NCBI GenBank assembly: GCA_047639615.1
Contig: JBLIOL010000131.1
Location: forward strand, 1-13,643
Direction: 5' to 3'
DNA length: 13,643 nucleotides
Origin: CAYWNK01 sp047639615
GTDB taxonomy: Bacteria > Planctomycetota > UBA1135 > GCA-002686595
Within the stretch, counting starts at the first letter, position 1. Each line of letters begins with the position of its first letter. Shown in pieces: positions 7,589 through 13,643 of this stretch. The translations under genes were made by a program, and so were the position numbers. Under the pieces are notes generated by a model. The model was given only the letters and a program-made list of their open reading frames with translations, was not told the origin of the DNA and did no database searches.

Positions 7589-8572
7589 CTACCTCAGCCC
7601 GCAAGCCGCGATGGCGCGATCCCGGGTTCGCACGGCCCTTTCGCGCGCACGCTGCGAGCCGGCGGCCAGGATGCGGTCGACTTCGGCCGGGTCGGCGAGG
7701 AATAGCTCGCGCTTTTCGCGAGCGGGGGCGAAGGCGGCGTCGATGGCTTCGATTAGGCGCAGCTTGAGGTGGCCGTAGCCCGGGGCGCCCTCGCCGCCGG
7801 CGCGCACGCGCTCGGTCCAGTCGGCTAGATCGGCCTCGTCCAGGAATAGGGCCAAGAAGTCCAGCAGCAGCACGCCGGAGGGGTCCTTGGGCTCGCTGGG
7901 CTCGCGGCTATCGGTGAGAATGCGCCCGACGGCCTTCTTGAGCGCCTTGCCCTGCTCGAAGATCCACAGGTCGTTGCCGTAGGACTTGCTCATCTTCTCC
8001 CCGTCAAGACCTGGCACCTTGGCCAAGAGGGCGTTGCTCGGAATGCGCGCCTCGGGACGCACGAAGACGTCCCCATAGAGCGCGTTGAAGGAGCCCGCCA
8101 TGTCCTGGGCCATCTCGATGTGCTGGATCTGGTCCTTGCCCACGGGCACGATCGTCGAGTCGTAGGCCAGGATATCGGCCGCCATCAGGATCGGGTAGGT
8201 GAAGAGGCCGACGCTGGCCTTGAGGCCCCGGGCGGTCTTGTCCTTGTAGGAGTGGGCGCGCTCGAGCAGGCCCATACCGGTCACGCAGGAGAGCAGCCAG
8301 GTGATCTCCGTGACCTCCGGGACGTCGCTCTGGCGGAAGAAGATCGCCTTCTCGGGGTCCAGGCCAAGGCTCAGGTAGGTCACCGCCACCTCGCGCACGT
8401 TGGTGCGCACCTGCTCCGGGTCCTTGACGTTGGTCAGGGCGTGGTAGTCGGCGATGAAGAAGAGCGAATCCCCAGGCTCGTCCTGCAGCTTGATGTGCTG
8501 GAGAATGGCGCCGAAGTAGTTGCCCAGGTGCGGTCGGCCGCTGGACTGGATTCCTGAGAGAAAGGTAGGCAT
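7589..8572 (-). CDS. trpS: Tryptophanyl-tRNA synthetase
   Basis: This class I enzyme charges tRNA-Trp with tryptophan in the cytosol. I choose the ATG at 8572 (327 residues) because MPTFLSGIQSSGRPHLGNYF is where bacterial TrpS proteins begin. The longer frame from 8614 adds 14 residues of unrelated composition. The HIGH-type motif is HLGN at residues 15-18, and the KMSKS loop is intact at 193-197 (GEKMSKSYGND). ADYHAL (41-46) and VGKDQIQHIEMAQDMA (144-159) are family hallmarks for Trp binding and dimer contacts. Length and motif order are normal. The C-terminal TRDRAIAACGLR is partly repeated in the gap downstream. The gene is divergent from the tryptophan-rich lipoprotein gene across 121 nt. 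Confidence 0.96.
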   Translation of the reverse strand: MPTFLSGIQSSGRPHLGNYFGAILQHIKLQDEPGDSLFFIADYHALTNVKDPEQVRTNVREVAVTYLSLGLDPEKAIFFRQSDVPEVTEITWLLSCVTGMGLLERAHSYKDKTARGLKASVGLFTYPILMAADILAYDSTIVPVGKDQIQHIEMAQDMAGSFNALYGDVFVRPEARIPSNALLAKVPGLDGEKMSKSYGNDLWIFEQGKALKKAVGRILTDSREPSEPKDPSGVLLLDFLALFLDEADLADWTERVRAGGEGAPGYGHLKLRLIEAIDAAFAPAREKRELFLADPAEVDRILAAGSQRARERAVRTRDRAIAACGLR

Positions 8573-8651
8573 GGATGGGGTACGGGGTGCGCGAGCCTGG
8601 AGAATAGCGGCCAATCCGTCGATTGCCCCCAGGAATCACGCCCCTAGCGCC

Positions 8652-8679
8652 TTGAACTGACTGGGGAGATGTTCACAAT
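8652..8679 (+). promoter_or_regulatory. Weak predicted promoter for the lipoprotein-MCE operon
   Basis: TTGAAC (8652-8657, 4 of 6 to the -35 consensus) is followed after 16 nt by CACAAT (8674-8679, 4 of 6 to TATAAT). Transcription would start near 8686, only about 8 nt before the ATG at 8694 and downstream of the alternative GTG at 8682. If real, it favours the ATG and a nearly leaderless mRNA. It is the best pair in the 121-nt divergent region, but it is not strong. Confidence 0.3.
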
Positions 8680-8693
8680 CGGTGCCAGTCTCC

Positions 8694-10226
8694 ATGCTCC
8701 CCCCCTTGCACTCACGCCACCTGCGGCTCGCGGCGCTCCTGCTGCCGCTGCTGGGCCTGTTCTCCTGCGCCGGCAGCCGCTCCGAGATCCACGTCGCGCC
8801 CGTCTACAGCCGGCTCTCCATGGCCGGCGGTGATACGGAGTCCGAGGCCCTCGGCGGCGCACTCGTGACGCGCAGGGACGGAGCCACGAACAAGCTCAAG
8901 TACTGGGCCCTGAAGCCCCTGGTCTCCTGGAAGAGAGTCGGGGAAGCACGCAGCTTCAGCTGGTTCCTGCCGCCCTTCGGCACGCGCCGTTCGAGCCCGG
9001 AGGAGAAGGTCACCCAGCTGCTGCCGGTCTTCCGCTACGCCAGCCAGACCCCGGAGAAGGGCCCCGACACCTGGTCGTTGCTGACCCTGCCGGGCATCTA
9101 TTGGGCCAAGACCCCCAACGGCGAGACGCGCCGGGCCTGGCTGCCCTTCGCGGGCGTGCTCGAGCACTTCTTCTCCTACGACCGGATCGAGTTCGTGCTC
9201 TTTCCGCTGTTCATGCGCACCGTGCGCAACGGGCGCACCTCCTACCACTTCCTGTGGCCGATCTTCAGCCTGGGCACCGAGGCCGGCGGCACCGCCTGGC
9301 GCGCCTGGCCCCTGGTCACGAACAACCGCTGGGAGGGCCGCTACGAGCGCTGGTCCTTCCTCTGGCCGTTCTTCAGCCACCAGGAGAACGACCTGAACAA
9401 GCCCGACGCCGAGAAACAGCGAGCCTGGATGATCTGGCCGCTGATCGGCAAATCCAGCCGCGAGAGCAGCCGCGCGTGGACCTTCCTGTGGCCCTTCTTC
9501 GGCTACAGCTCGGACGACGACACTGGCTTCTGGGCCTGGGATGGCCCCTGGCCCTTGGTCATGTTCCAAGGCGGCGATCCCGCTCGCGCCAAGCGCCAGC
9601 GCGTCTGGCCGCTCTATAGCTACTACGAGGGCGACGGCCTCAAGTCGCGCTACTTCCTCTGGCCGCTCTTCAACGTGCGCGAAGAGGAGTACCCCGAGTA
9701 CAGCAAGAAGACGCGCTACCTCTTCCCGCTCTGGCACGGCTGGGAGCGCACGCGCGAAGCGGACGGCCTGAAGTCGCGCTGGCGCAAGGCCTGGCCCCTC
9801 TTCCGCTCCTTTAAGGACGAGGTCGCCGACGAGGAAATGCTCGCCTTCCCGGCGCTCAATCCCTTTTGGCGCCTACAGTTCGTGGACGAGCACTACACGT
9901 GGATGTGGGAGCTGTGGACCCAAGAGCGGCGCTTCGACCAGGTGCGCGAGCGCGCTTGGCTCGGCCTTTGGCACCGGGAAAAGGACCGCGACGAGGATCG
10001 CAGCTCCCTCAGTGGCCTGTGGGCCCAGCGCGAGTACAGCCGCCGCGGAGTTCCCGTGAGTGAGACCTCCCTACTGTTCGGACTGCTCCGTTGGCGACAC
10101 GAACCGGGCCAGGGCCGCACCCTACTAGCACCCGCCTTCCCGGGACCCGGCTGGCCCCTGGAGCGAACCCCCAGCAGCCTGCCCTCCCTGGATCAAGCGC
10201 CCCCGGCCCCCGCCGTGGACAACTAG
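8694..10226 (+). CDS. Tryptophan-rich W-P repeat lipoprotein of unknown function
   Basis: From the ATG at 8694 the product has 510 residues; a GTG at 8682 would add four. The N-terminus is a lipoprotein signal (RHLRLAALLLPLLGLFSC) with Cys at residue 25. The mature chain is dominated by a recurring [W/F]-P-[L/I/F]-[F/V/Y] motif. Its prolines are at residues 151, 171, 189, 206, 225, 249, 267, 287, 306, 324, 345, 368 and 386, so the repeat is 17-24 residues, most often 18-20. Examples are FLWPIFSLG, FLWPFFSHQ, FLWPFFGYS and FLWPLFNVR. Between them lie charged turns rich in Arg, Glu, Asp and Gly. This suggests a repetitive beta-strand or hairpin array on the periplasmic face of an envelope membrane. 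I know of no function. The next gene, an mlaE homologue, starts 25 nt later, so it probably belongs to the MCE transport operon. Confidence 0.88.
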   Translation: MLPPLHSRHLRLAALLLPLLGLFSCAGSRSEIHVAPVYSRLSMAGGDTESEALGGALVTRRDGATNKLKYWALKPLVSWKRVGEARSFSWFLPPFGTRRSSPEEKVTQLLPVFRYASQTPEKGPDTWSLLTLPGIYWAKTPNGETRRAWLPFAGVLEHFFSYDRIEFVLFPLFMRTVRNGRTSYHFLWPIFSLGTEAGGTAWRAWPLVTNNRWEGRYERWSFLWPFFSHQENDLNKPDAEKQRAWMIWPLIGKSSRESSRAWTFLWPFFGYSSDDDTGFWAWDGPWPLVMFQGGDPARAKRQRVWPLYSYYEGDGLKSRYFLWPLFNVREEEYPEYSKKTRYLFPLWHGWERTREADGLKSRWRKAWPLFRSFKDEVADEEMLAFPALNPFWRLQFVDEHYTWMWELWTQERRFDQVRERAWLGLWHREKDRDEDRSSLSGLWAQREYSRRGVPVSETSLLFGLLRWRHEPGQGRTLLAPAFPGPGWPLERTPSSLPSLDQAPPAPAVDN

Positions 10227-10251
10227 AGCAACGCCGCTCGCGCCTCCCCCC

Positions 10252-11115
10252 ATGCCCACCTTCGCTGCACTACCCGCCTACTGGGGTGACCTCATGACCC
10301 TGGCCTTCCTGGTCAGCCTGGTCTACGTGGTCTGGAACGTTGTGCGGCTGCGCGCTTTCCTCGACGAAATTGGCGCGTGCATGACGCTCTTCGCCGGCGT
10401 CTGCGTGCGGCTGGGTCACCTGCCCAAGCGCCGCCACTGGCTGGTGGCGCAACTCTACGCAGCCGGCATCGCCAACCTGCACGTGGTGCTGCTGGTAGGC
10501 CTGTTCATCGGCATGATCCTGTGCCTGCAGACCGGCATCGAGCTGGCACGCTTCGGACAGCAAGATCAGATCGGCGTGCTGGTGGCCACGGGCCTAGCGC
10601 GCGAAATGGCGCCCTTCGTCACGGCGGTGATTCTGGCCGCGACCTTTGGCTCCGCCCTGGCCGCCGAGCTAGGCACCATGGCCGTCTCCGACGAGCTGGC
10701 CGCCCTCGAGGTCATGTCCGTCGACCGCGTATCTTTCCTGATCCTCCCGCGCGTGGTGGCCCTGGCCATCATCTGCCCCATGATGACCGTGCTGTGCAAC
10801 GCCATCGGCGTGCTCGGTGGCGGCTTCGTGGCAGACGCGCAACTGGACGTAAGTTGGAGCATGTACATGGACTCCGTGTGGTTCGCGCTCGAGGATGTGG
10901 GCGAGTTCATTCCCCTGCCCAAGGACATGTACGCCGGCCTGCTCAAGTCCTTCGTCTTTGGCATCCTGATCGCAGTCATCTCCTGTCACTCGGGCCTCAA
11001 GGCCCGCGGCGGCGCACTGGGCGTGGGCCGCGCGACGAGCACCGCCGTACGCGACTCCACCATCGCCGTAATCGTCTCCAACTACTTTATGACTTGGTTC
11101 CTCTACCAGGCCTGA
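10252..11115 (+). CDS. mlaE: MlaE-family permease of an MCE lipid transporter
   Basis: MlaE is the inner-membrane permease that binds the MCE-ring protein on its periplasmic side and the MlaF ATPase below, moving phospholipids between membranes. This 287-residue protein has the family core at residues 83-200. It includes GMILCLQTGIELARFG, LAREMAPFVTAVILAA, the highly conserved GSALAAELGTMAVSDELAAL, then LPRVVALAIICP. Further helices follow, and the conserved tail GVGRATSTAVRDS precedes the last membrane segment. Family members often read AGR-x-G before the AAELGTM motif; here it is AATFG. The first 30 residues precede the usual N-terminal helix, and an internal ATG at 10294 is a possible alternative start. 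It sits 25 nt after the W-P lipoprotein gene and 2 nt before the ATPase gene. Confidence 0.95.
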   Translation: MPTFAALPAYWGDLMTLAFLVSLVYVVWNVVRLRAFLDEIGACMTLFAGVCVRLGHLPKRRHWLVAQLYAAGIANLHVVLLVGLFIGMILCLQTGIELARFGQQDQIGVLVATGLAREMAPFVTAVILAATFGSALAAELGTMAVSDELAALEVMSVDRVSFLILPRVVALAIICPMMTVLCNAIGVLGGGFVADAQLDVSWSMYMDSVWFALEDVGEFIPLPKDMYAGLLKSFVFGILIAVISCHSGLKARGGALGVGRATSTAVRDSTIAVIVSNYFMTWFLYQA

Positions 11116-11117
11116 CC

Positions 11118-11855
11118 ATGACGGCACCCGACGTAATGGTCCGCATCGAGGACCTGCACAAATCATTTAGCGGCAAGGTGATCCTCAACGGCATCGACTT
11201 CGAGTTGAAGCGCGGTCGTTGCTTGGGCCTCATGGGCGGCTCCGGCTCGGGCAAGTCCGTGACCCTGCGGCACGTGATCGGCCTGATGCAGCCCGACTCC
11301 GGGCTCGTGGAAGTCATGGGCCAAGACATGGCCAGCATCTCGAACCATGACCTGAGCGAGCTGCGCAAGGACATGGGCTACGTGTTCCAGGAAGGCGCGC
11401 TGATCAACTGGCTGACCGTGGCCGAGAATCTAGCCTTGCCCCTGCGCGAGAACACCAAATTGCACAACGACGAGATCCTCGGCAAGGTGCACGAGAAGCT
11501 CGCCCTGGTGCGCATTCCGGACTCGGGCGACAAGTTCCCTTCCGAAATCTCCGGCGGCATGAAGAAGCGCGTTGGCCTAGCTCGCGCGCTGATTACCGAC
11601 CCGGATCTGATTCTCTACGACGAGCCCAACGCAGGCCTCGACCCCGAGATCAGCCGTGCGATCAATCGCTTAATGCGCGATGTCTCCGACGAGCTAGGGG
11701 TCACATCCCTCGTGGTCGAACACCGCGTCGAATGCCTAGAAACAGTGGCGGACGAGGTGGCCTTCCTGCTCGACGGCAAGGTCCACCTGCAAGCCCCCGT
11801 GGACGAGTTCTTCTCGCACACGGATCCGAAACTCCGACAATTCCTGGGTACCTGA
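11118..11855 (+). CDS. mlaF: MlaF-family ABC ATPase of an MCE lipid transporter
   Basis: The product is a 245-residue ATPase that should power the MlaE permease from the cytoplasmic side. The start at 11118 is 2 nt after the mlaE stop. The same frame stays open upstream through mlaE, but that part is antifunctional shadow sequence. Walker A is GGSGSGKS (residues 40-47), the Q-loop glutamine is Q91 in VFQEG, and the signature is SGGMKKR (145-151), using the SGGM form typical of MlaF rather than SGGQ. Walker B is LILYDEPNAGLDP with D168/E169. The switch histidine is H202 in VVEHRVE, where most relatives have an acidic residue after the His. All residues needed for ATP hydrolysis are present. 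Confidence 0.95.
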   Translation: MTAPDVMVRIEDLHKSFSGKVILNGIDFELKRGRCLGLMGGSGSGKSVTLRHVIGLMQPDSGLVEVMGQDMASISNHDLSELRKDMGYVFQEGALINWLTVAENLALPLRENTKLHNDEILGKVHEKLALVRIPDSGDKFPSEISGGMKKRVGLARALITDPDLILYDEPNAGLDPEISRAINRLMRDVSDELGVTSLVVEHRVECLETVADEVAFLLDGKVHLQAPVDEFFSHTDPKLRQFLGT

Positions 11856-11865
11856 CCCAAGCGCC

Positions 11866-13050
11866 ATGAGTCCCCAACGCCACGCAGCCCTGGGCATGTT
11901 CTTCCTCGTAGTAGTCGGTGTACTCGGCTACTTCACCTTGTTCAAAACCGACTTCTCCATCGGCGAGGAGAAGTACGAAATGACAGCCTGGTTCCCGGAC
12001 GCCAACGGCCTGCGCAAAGGCGACGCCGTGCGGGTTGCGGGTGTGCGCTGGGGCAAAGTCTCCCAGTTGATCTACGACCCCGTCACTACGGATCTCTCGC
12101 ACCGCATCCGCGTCGACGTAATCCTCGACAACAAGGTCGACCTGTTTGCCGATCACCAAATCATGGTGCGCAACTCATCGATCCTCGGCGGCAAGGTGCT
12201 CAACATCGAGCCAGGCATGCCGGGTACGGGCCCGCGCACGCCGGGCGATCTGCTAGGCAGCGTAGAGAACGACGCCGTGGCAGCCCTGGGCAAGATGGTC
12301 GAAGAGAACCGCGAGACGCTCAAAACGGCCATCTCCGAAGCATCCCTACTGATCGAAGAAGCCCGTACGGGTGATGGTCTCCTGGGCGCTCTGATCGGCG
12401 ATCCGGAACTACGCGACGAGGTCAAGAGCACCGTCACCAGCATCAAGAGCACCTTCGATGGCATCGACTCGGTCATCGAGGATGCGCAAGCGGGCAAGGG
12501 CACCCTGGGCAAGCTGCTAACGGACGATACGCTCTACAACGACATCCAGAAGCTCTCCACCGATTTGGCCAGCGCCGCCGCCGATGCGCGGCTGCTGTTC
12601 AAGGACGCACGCGAAGGTGAGGGCGTGATCGGCATGCTGATCAATGACAAAGAGCTCGCCGCACGCACGCGCACTGCGGTCGACGACATCGCCGAGATCA
12701 CCCGCGGCCTACGTGCCGGCGAAGGCACCATCGGCTCACTCCTGAAAGACTCCGCCGTGGCGGACAACCTCAAAGAGATCACCGCTTCCCTGACCAGCAG
12801 CGAAGGCACCCTGGGCGCCCTGATCAACGACCGCGAGGTCTATGACAAGGTGCTCGCCATCGCCAACGACATCAAGGCCTTCTCGGACGCCCTGGCGAAC
12901 GGCGAGGGAACCATAGCCAAGCTGCTCAACGACGACGAAATCTACGTGGAGCTGCGCAAGGCCCTGCGCACCCTGACCGGCACCCTCGAGGAAGCCCGCG
13001 AGGCCGCCCCCATCTCCGCCTTCCTGCAAGCCTTCGCCGTCGGCTTCTGA
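11866..13050 (+). CDS. mlaD: MlaD-like MCE protein with long helical repeat tail
   Basis: MCE proteins form hexameric rings that thread lipids from the permease into the periplasm. This one has 394 residues: one N-terminal membrane helix (8-26), an MCE domain at about 37-117 (MTAWFPDANGLRKGDAVRVA, GVRWGKVSQL, NSSILGGKVLNIEPG), and a helical tail of about 270 residues. The tail carries six copies of a G-x-G-x-[LI]-[GA]-x-L-[LI]-x-[DN] motif starting near residues 169, 210, 251, 285, 312 and 346. E. coli MlaD is about 180 residues and lacks this tail. The gene starts 10 nt after mlaF and closes the operon. No mlaC or mlaB homologue follows in the window. The tail may replace a soluble shuttle by forming a long channel, which is an inference. 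Confidence 0.94.
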   Translation: MSPQRHAALGMFFLVVVGVLGYFTLFKTDFSIGEEKYEMTAWFPDANGLRKGDAVRVAGVRWGKVSQLIYDPVTTDLSHRIRVDVILDNKVDLFADHQIMVRNSSILGGKVLNIEPGMPGTGPRTPGDLLGSVENDAVAALGKMVEENRETLKTAISEASLLIEEARTGDGLLGALIGDPELRDEVKSTVTSIKSTFDGIDSVIEDAQAGKGTLGKLLTDDTLYNDIQKLSTDLASAAADARLLFKDAREGEGVIGMLINDKELAARTRTAVDDIAEITRGLRAGEGTIGSLLKDSAVADNLKEITASLTSSEGTLGALINDREVYDKVLAIANDIKAFSDALANGEGTIAKLLNDDEIYVELRKALRTLTGTLEEAREAAPISAFLQAFAVGF

Positions 13051-13143
13051 GCGGCGGACGGCGGGGCTGAGCGAAGAGGCAGGTCTTGGACCGCCGGCGC
13101 CCAGCCACAGACCGGAGGCTGACGATGGGAGGTTCAGGGCTGG

Positions 13144-13207
13144 AGCGGATGCACGGGCCGTCCGCTGCTGCCGGCGCTCGTGACCGCCGGAGCCGGCCCC
13201 TGGCCGG
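13144..13207 (+). other. Three consecutive short GC-rich hairpins downstream of mlaD
   Basis: Three perfect 6-bp stems follow one another: AGCGGA/TCCGCT (13144-13149 with 13161-13166), CCGGCG/CGCCGG (13171-13176 with 13185-13190) and CCGGCC/GGCCGG (13193-13198 with 13202-13207, 3-nt loop). They begin 94 nt after the operon stop. In GC-rich DNA 6-bp stems arise by chance, so the cluster is suggestive only; it could slow RNA decay or help termination. Confidence 0.3.
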
Positions 13208-13347
13208 GGGAGCGCAGGGCGCCTCTAACTAAACCGTGCAATCGGTCCACCATGGCGACGCGCCAGTCAGCCACGGGGAGACCCACGAGCCGCTCCAATA
13301 AACGGGTGAGCAATCGCCGCATCGAGCCATGCATGGGCATGTCGAGT

Positions 13348-13404
13348 TGTGATGAATGCGGTTGTGCGCCTGACCCCATTCATCACATGATCCCATTCGT
13401 CACA
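13348..13404. repeat. REP-like element: inverted repeat plus 17-bp tandem repeat
   Basis: TGTGATGAATG (13348-13358) pairs perfectly with CATTCATCACA (13377-13387), an 11-bp stem around an 18-nt loop. The right arm is part of a 17-bp unit TGACCCCATTCATCACA (13371-13387) that is repeated directly next to it as TGATCCCATTCGTCACA (13388-13404), 15 of 17 identical. The left arm can thus pair with either copy. GCCTGACCCCAT at 13368-13379 is shared, in reverse complement, with the loop of the hairpin at 3322-3362. Confidence 0.6.
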
Positions 13405-13643
13405 GCTCGTTGGTGATCCTGAACGAGCGTGGATCTTGATTCAGCAGCAAAACCGTCCCCAGCCCGCTCCGTGACCGACATGCCCAATAAGTGCCGCAAG
13501 CGGCGCCTATTGAACCAGGAGCGTGTCGCGCATAGCCGAGTTTGCGAGGCATGTGCCATTTTTCGCGAGGCAAGGCGCGCCAAGACCCTCGTAACCGTAG
13601 CTACCCCGGGTTTGGTGCAACGCAGCATCGCGGATTAGGGCGC

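Larger units (their letters stand above)
13051..13643. other. 593-nt region after the MCE operon with no convincing gene
   Basis: The longest frames here (for example 81 residues on the minus strand, 13379-13134, MPMHGSMRRLLTRLLERLVG inside it) use codons unlike the neighbours, such as TTA and AGA. They match nothing I recognise and have no ribosome-binding site. The region contains three adjacent GC-rich hairpins (13144-13207), a repeat element (13348-13404), and two imperfect copies of GCGAGGCA near 13545 and 13566. No T-tract terminator for the operon was found. A decayed mobile element or structured RNA are both possible. Confidence 0.55.

Noticed and set aside
8712..9737. A 341-codon minus-strand frame opposite the W-P lipoprotein gene
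   Set aside because: Its Glu/Val/Ala-rich repetitive sequence is just the antisense of the repeated Trp-Pro codons; the plus-strand protein has a signal peptide and an ordered repeat.
10377..11855. A 492-codon plus-strand frame that appears to fuse an Arg/Pro-rich N-terminus to the MlaF-like ATPase
   Set aside because: The upstream 247 codons lie entirely over mlaE in another frame and have shadow composition; the ATPase begins at the ATG at 11118, just after the mlaE stop.
13134..13379. An 81-residue minus-strand frame with a Leu/Arg amphipathic stretch, possibly a transposase fragment
   Set aside because: No recognisable transposase motif, atypical codons for the window, and no ribosome-binding site; kept only as a note in the region entry.
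13493..13504. Short palindrome GCCGCAAGCGGC
   Set aside because: Five-base arms with a 2-nt loop are expected by chance in GC-rich DNA and have no supporting context.
1..13643. CRISPR array, prophage, rRNA or antiphage system
   Set aside because: No regularly spaced repeats with spacers, phage structural genes, rRNA segments or defence-associated domains are visible in any frame.

Overview
The window is a GC-rich, gene-dense bacterial segment with twelve supported protein-coding genes, one of them running off the left edge. Three lipoproteins and an MlaE/MlaF/MlaD-type lipid transporter imply an outer membrane. Shine-Dalgarno sequences are weak or absent before most starts. One secreted protein carries a 'DP-x-TG-x-PF-x-Y' tail motif that I associate with Planctomycetota proteins. 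A high-GC planctomycete or another deep-branching Gram-negative lineage is therefore the best guess. This is an inference without any marker-gene comparison.

Layout. (1) 1-2066, minus: 5' part of mutS2, with its C-terminal Smr end beyond the left edge. (2) 2117-3304, plus, divergent from mutS2: a cystathionine gamma-synthase/lyase-type PLP enzyme. It ends at a perfect 11-bp inverted repeat that separates it from convergent genes. (3) 7150-3361, minus: a tight cluster of small lipoprotein, TPR-like lipoprotein, D-aminoacyl-tRNA deacylase (dtd), HU/IHF-like DNA-binding protein with a proline-rich tail, and a secreted protein of unknown function. The first three genes are joined by 4-nt ATGA overlaps. 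A good sigma70-like promoter sits in the dtd/HU gap. (4) 7151-7588: a 438-nt gap without a credible gene, holding a degenerate copy of the trpS 3' end. (5) 8572-7589, minus: trpS. (6) 8694-13050, plus: a likely four-gene operon encoding a tryptophan-rich repeat lipoprotein, MlaE-like permease, MlaF-like ATPase and MlaD-like MCE protein. (7) 13051-13643: no convincing gene, but several hairpins and a small repeat element.

The most interesting system is the operon at 8694-13050. It couples a core MCE lipid transporter (permease, ATPase, MCE ring with a long helical tail) to a lipoprotein built from about 13 Trp/Phe-Pro repeats. No MlaC shuttle or MlaA gene is visible in the window. The working hypothesis is that the MCE tail, the W-P lipoprotein, or both, span the periplasm. 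A second theme is a repeat family: GCCTGACCCC occurs three times, always between genes, and two copies sit in or at the loop of perfect 11-bp hairpins whose stems differ from each other. This resembles REP-like elements but is unproven.
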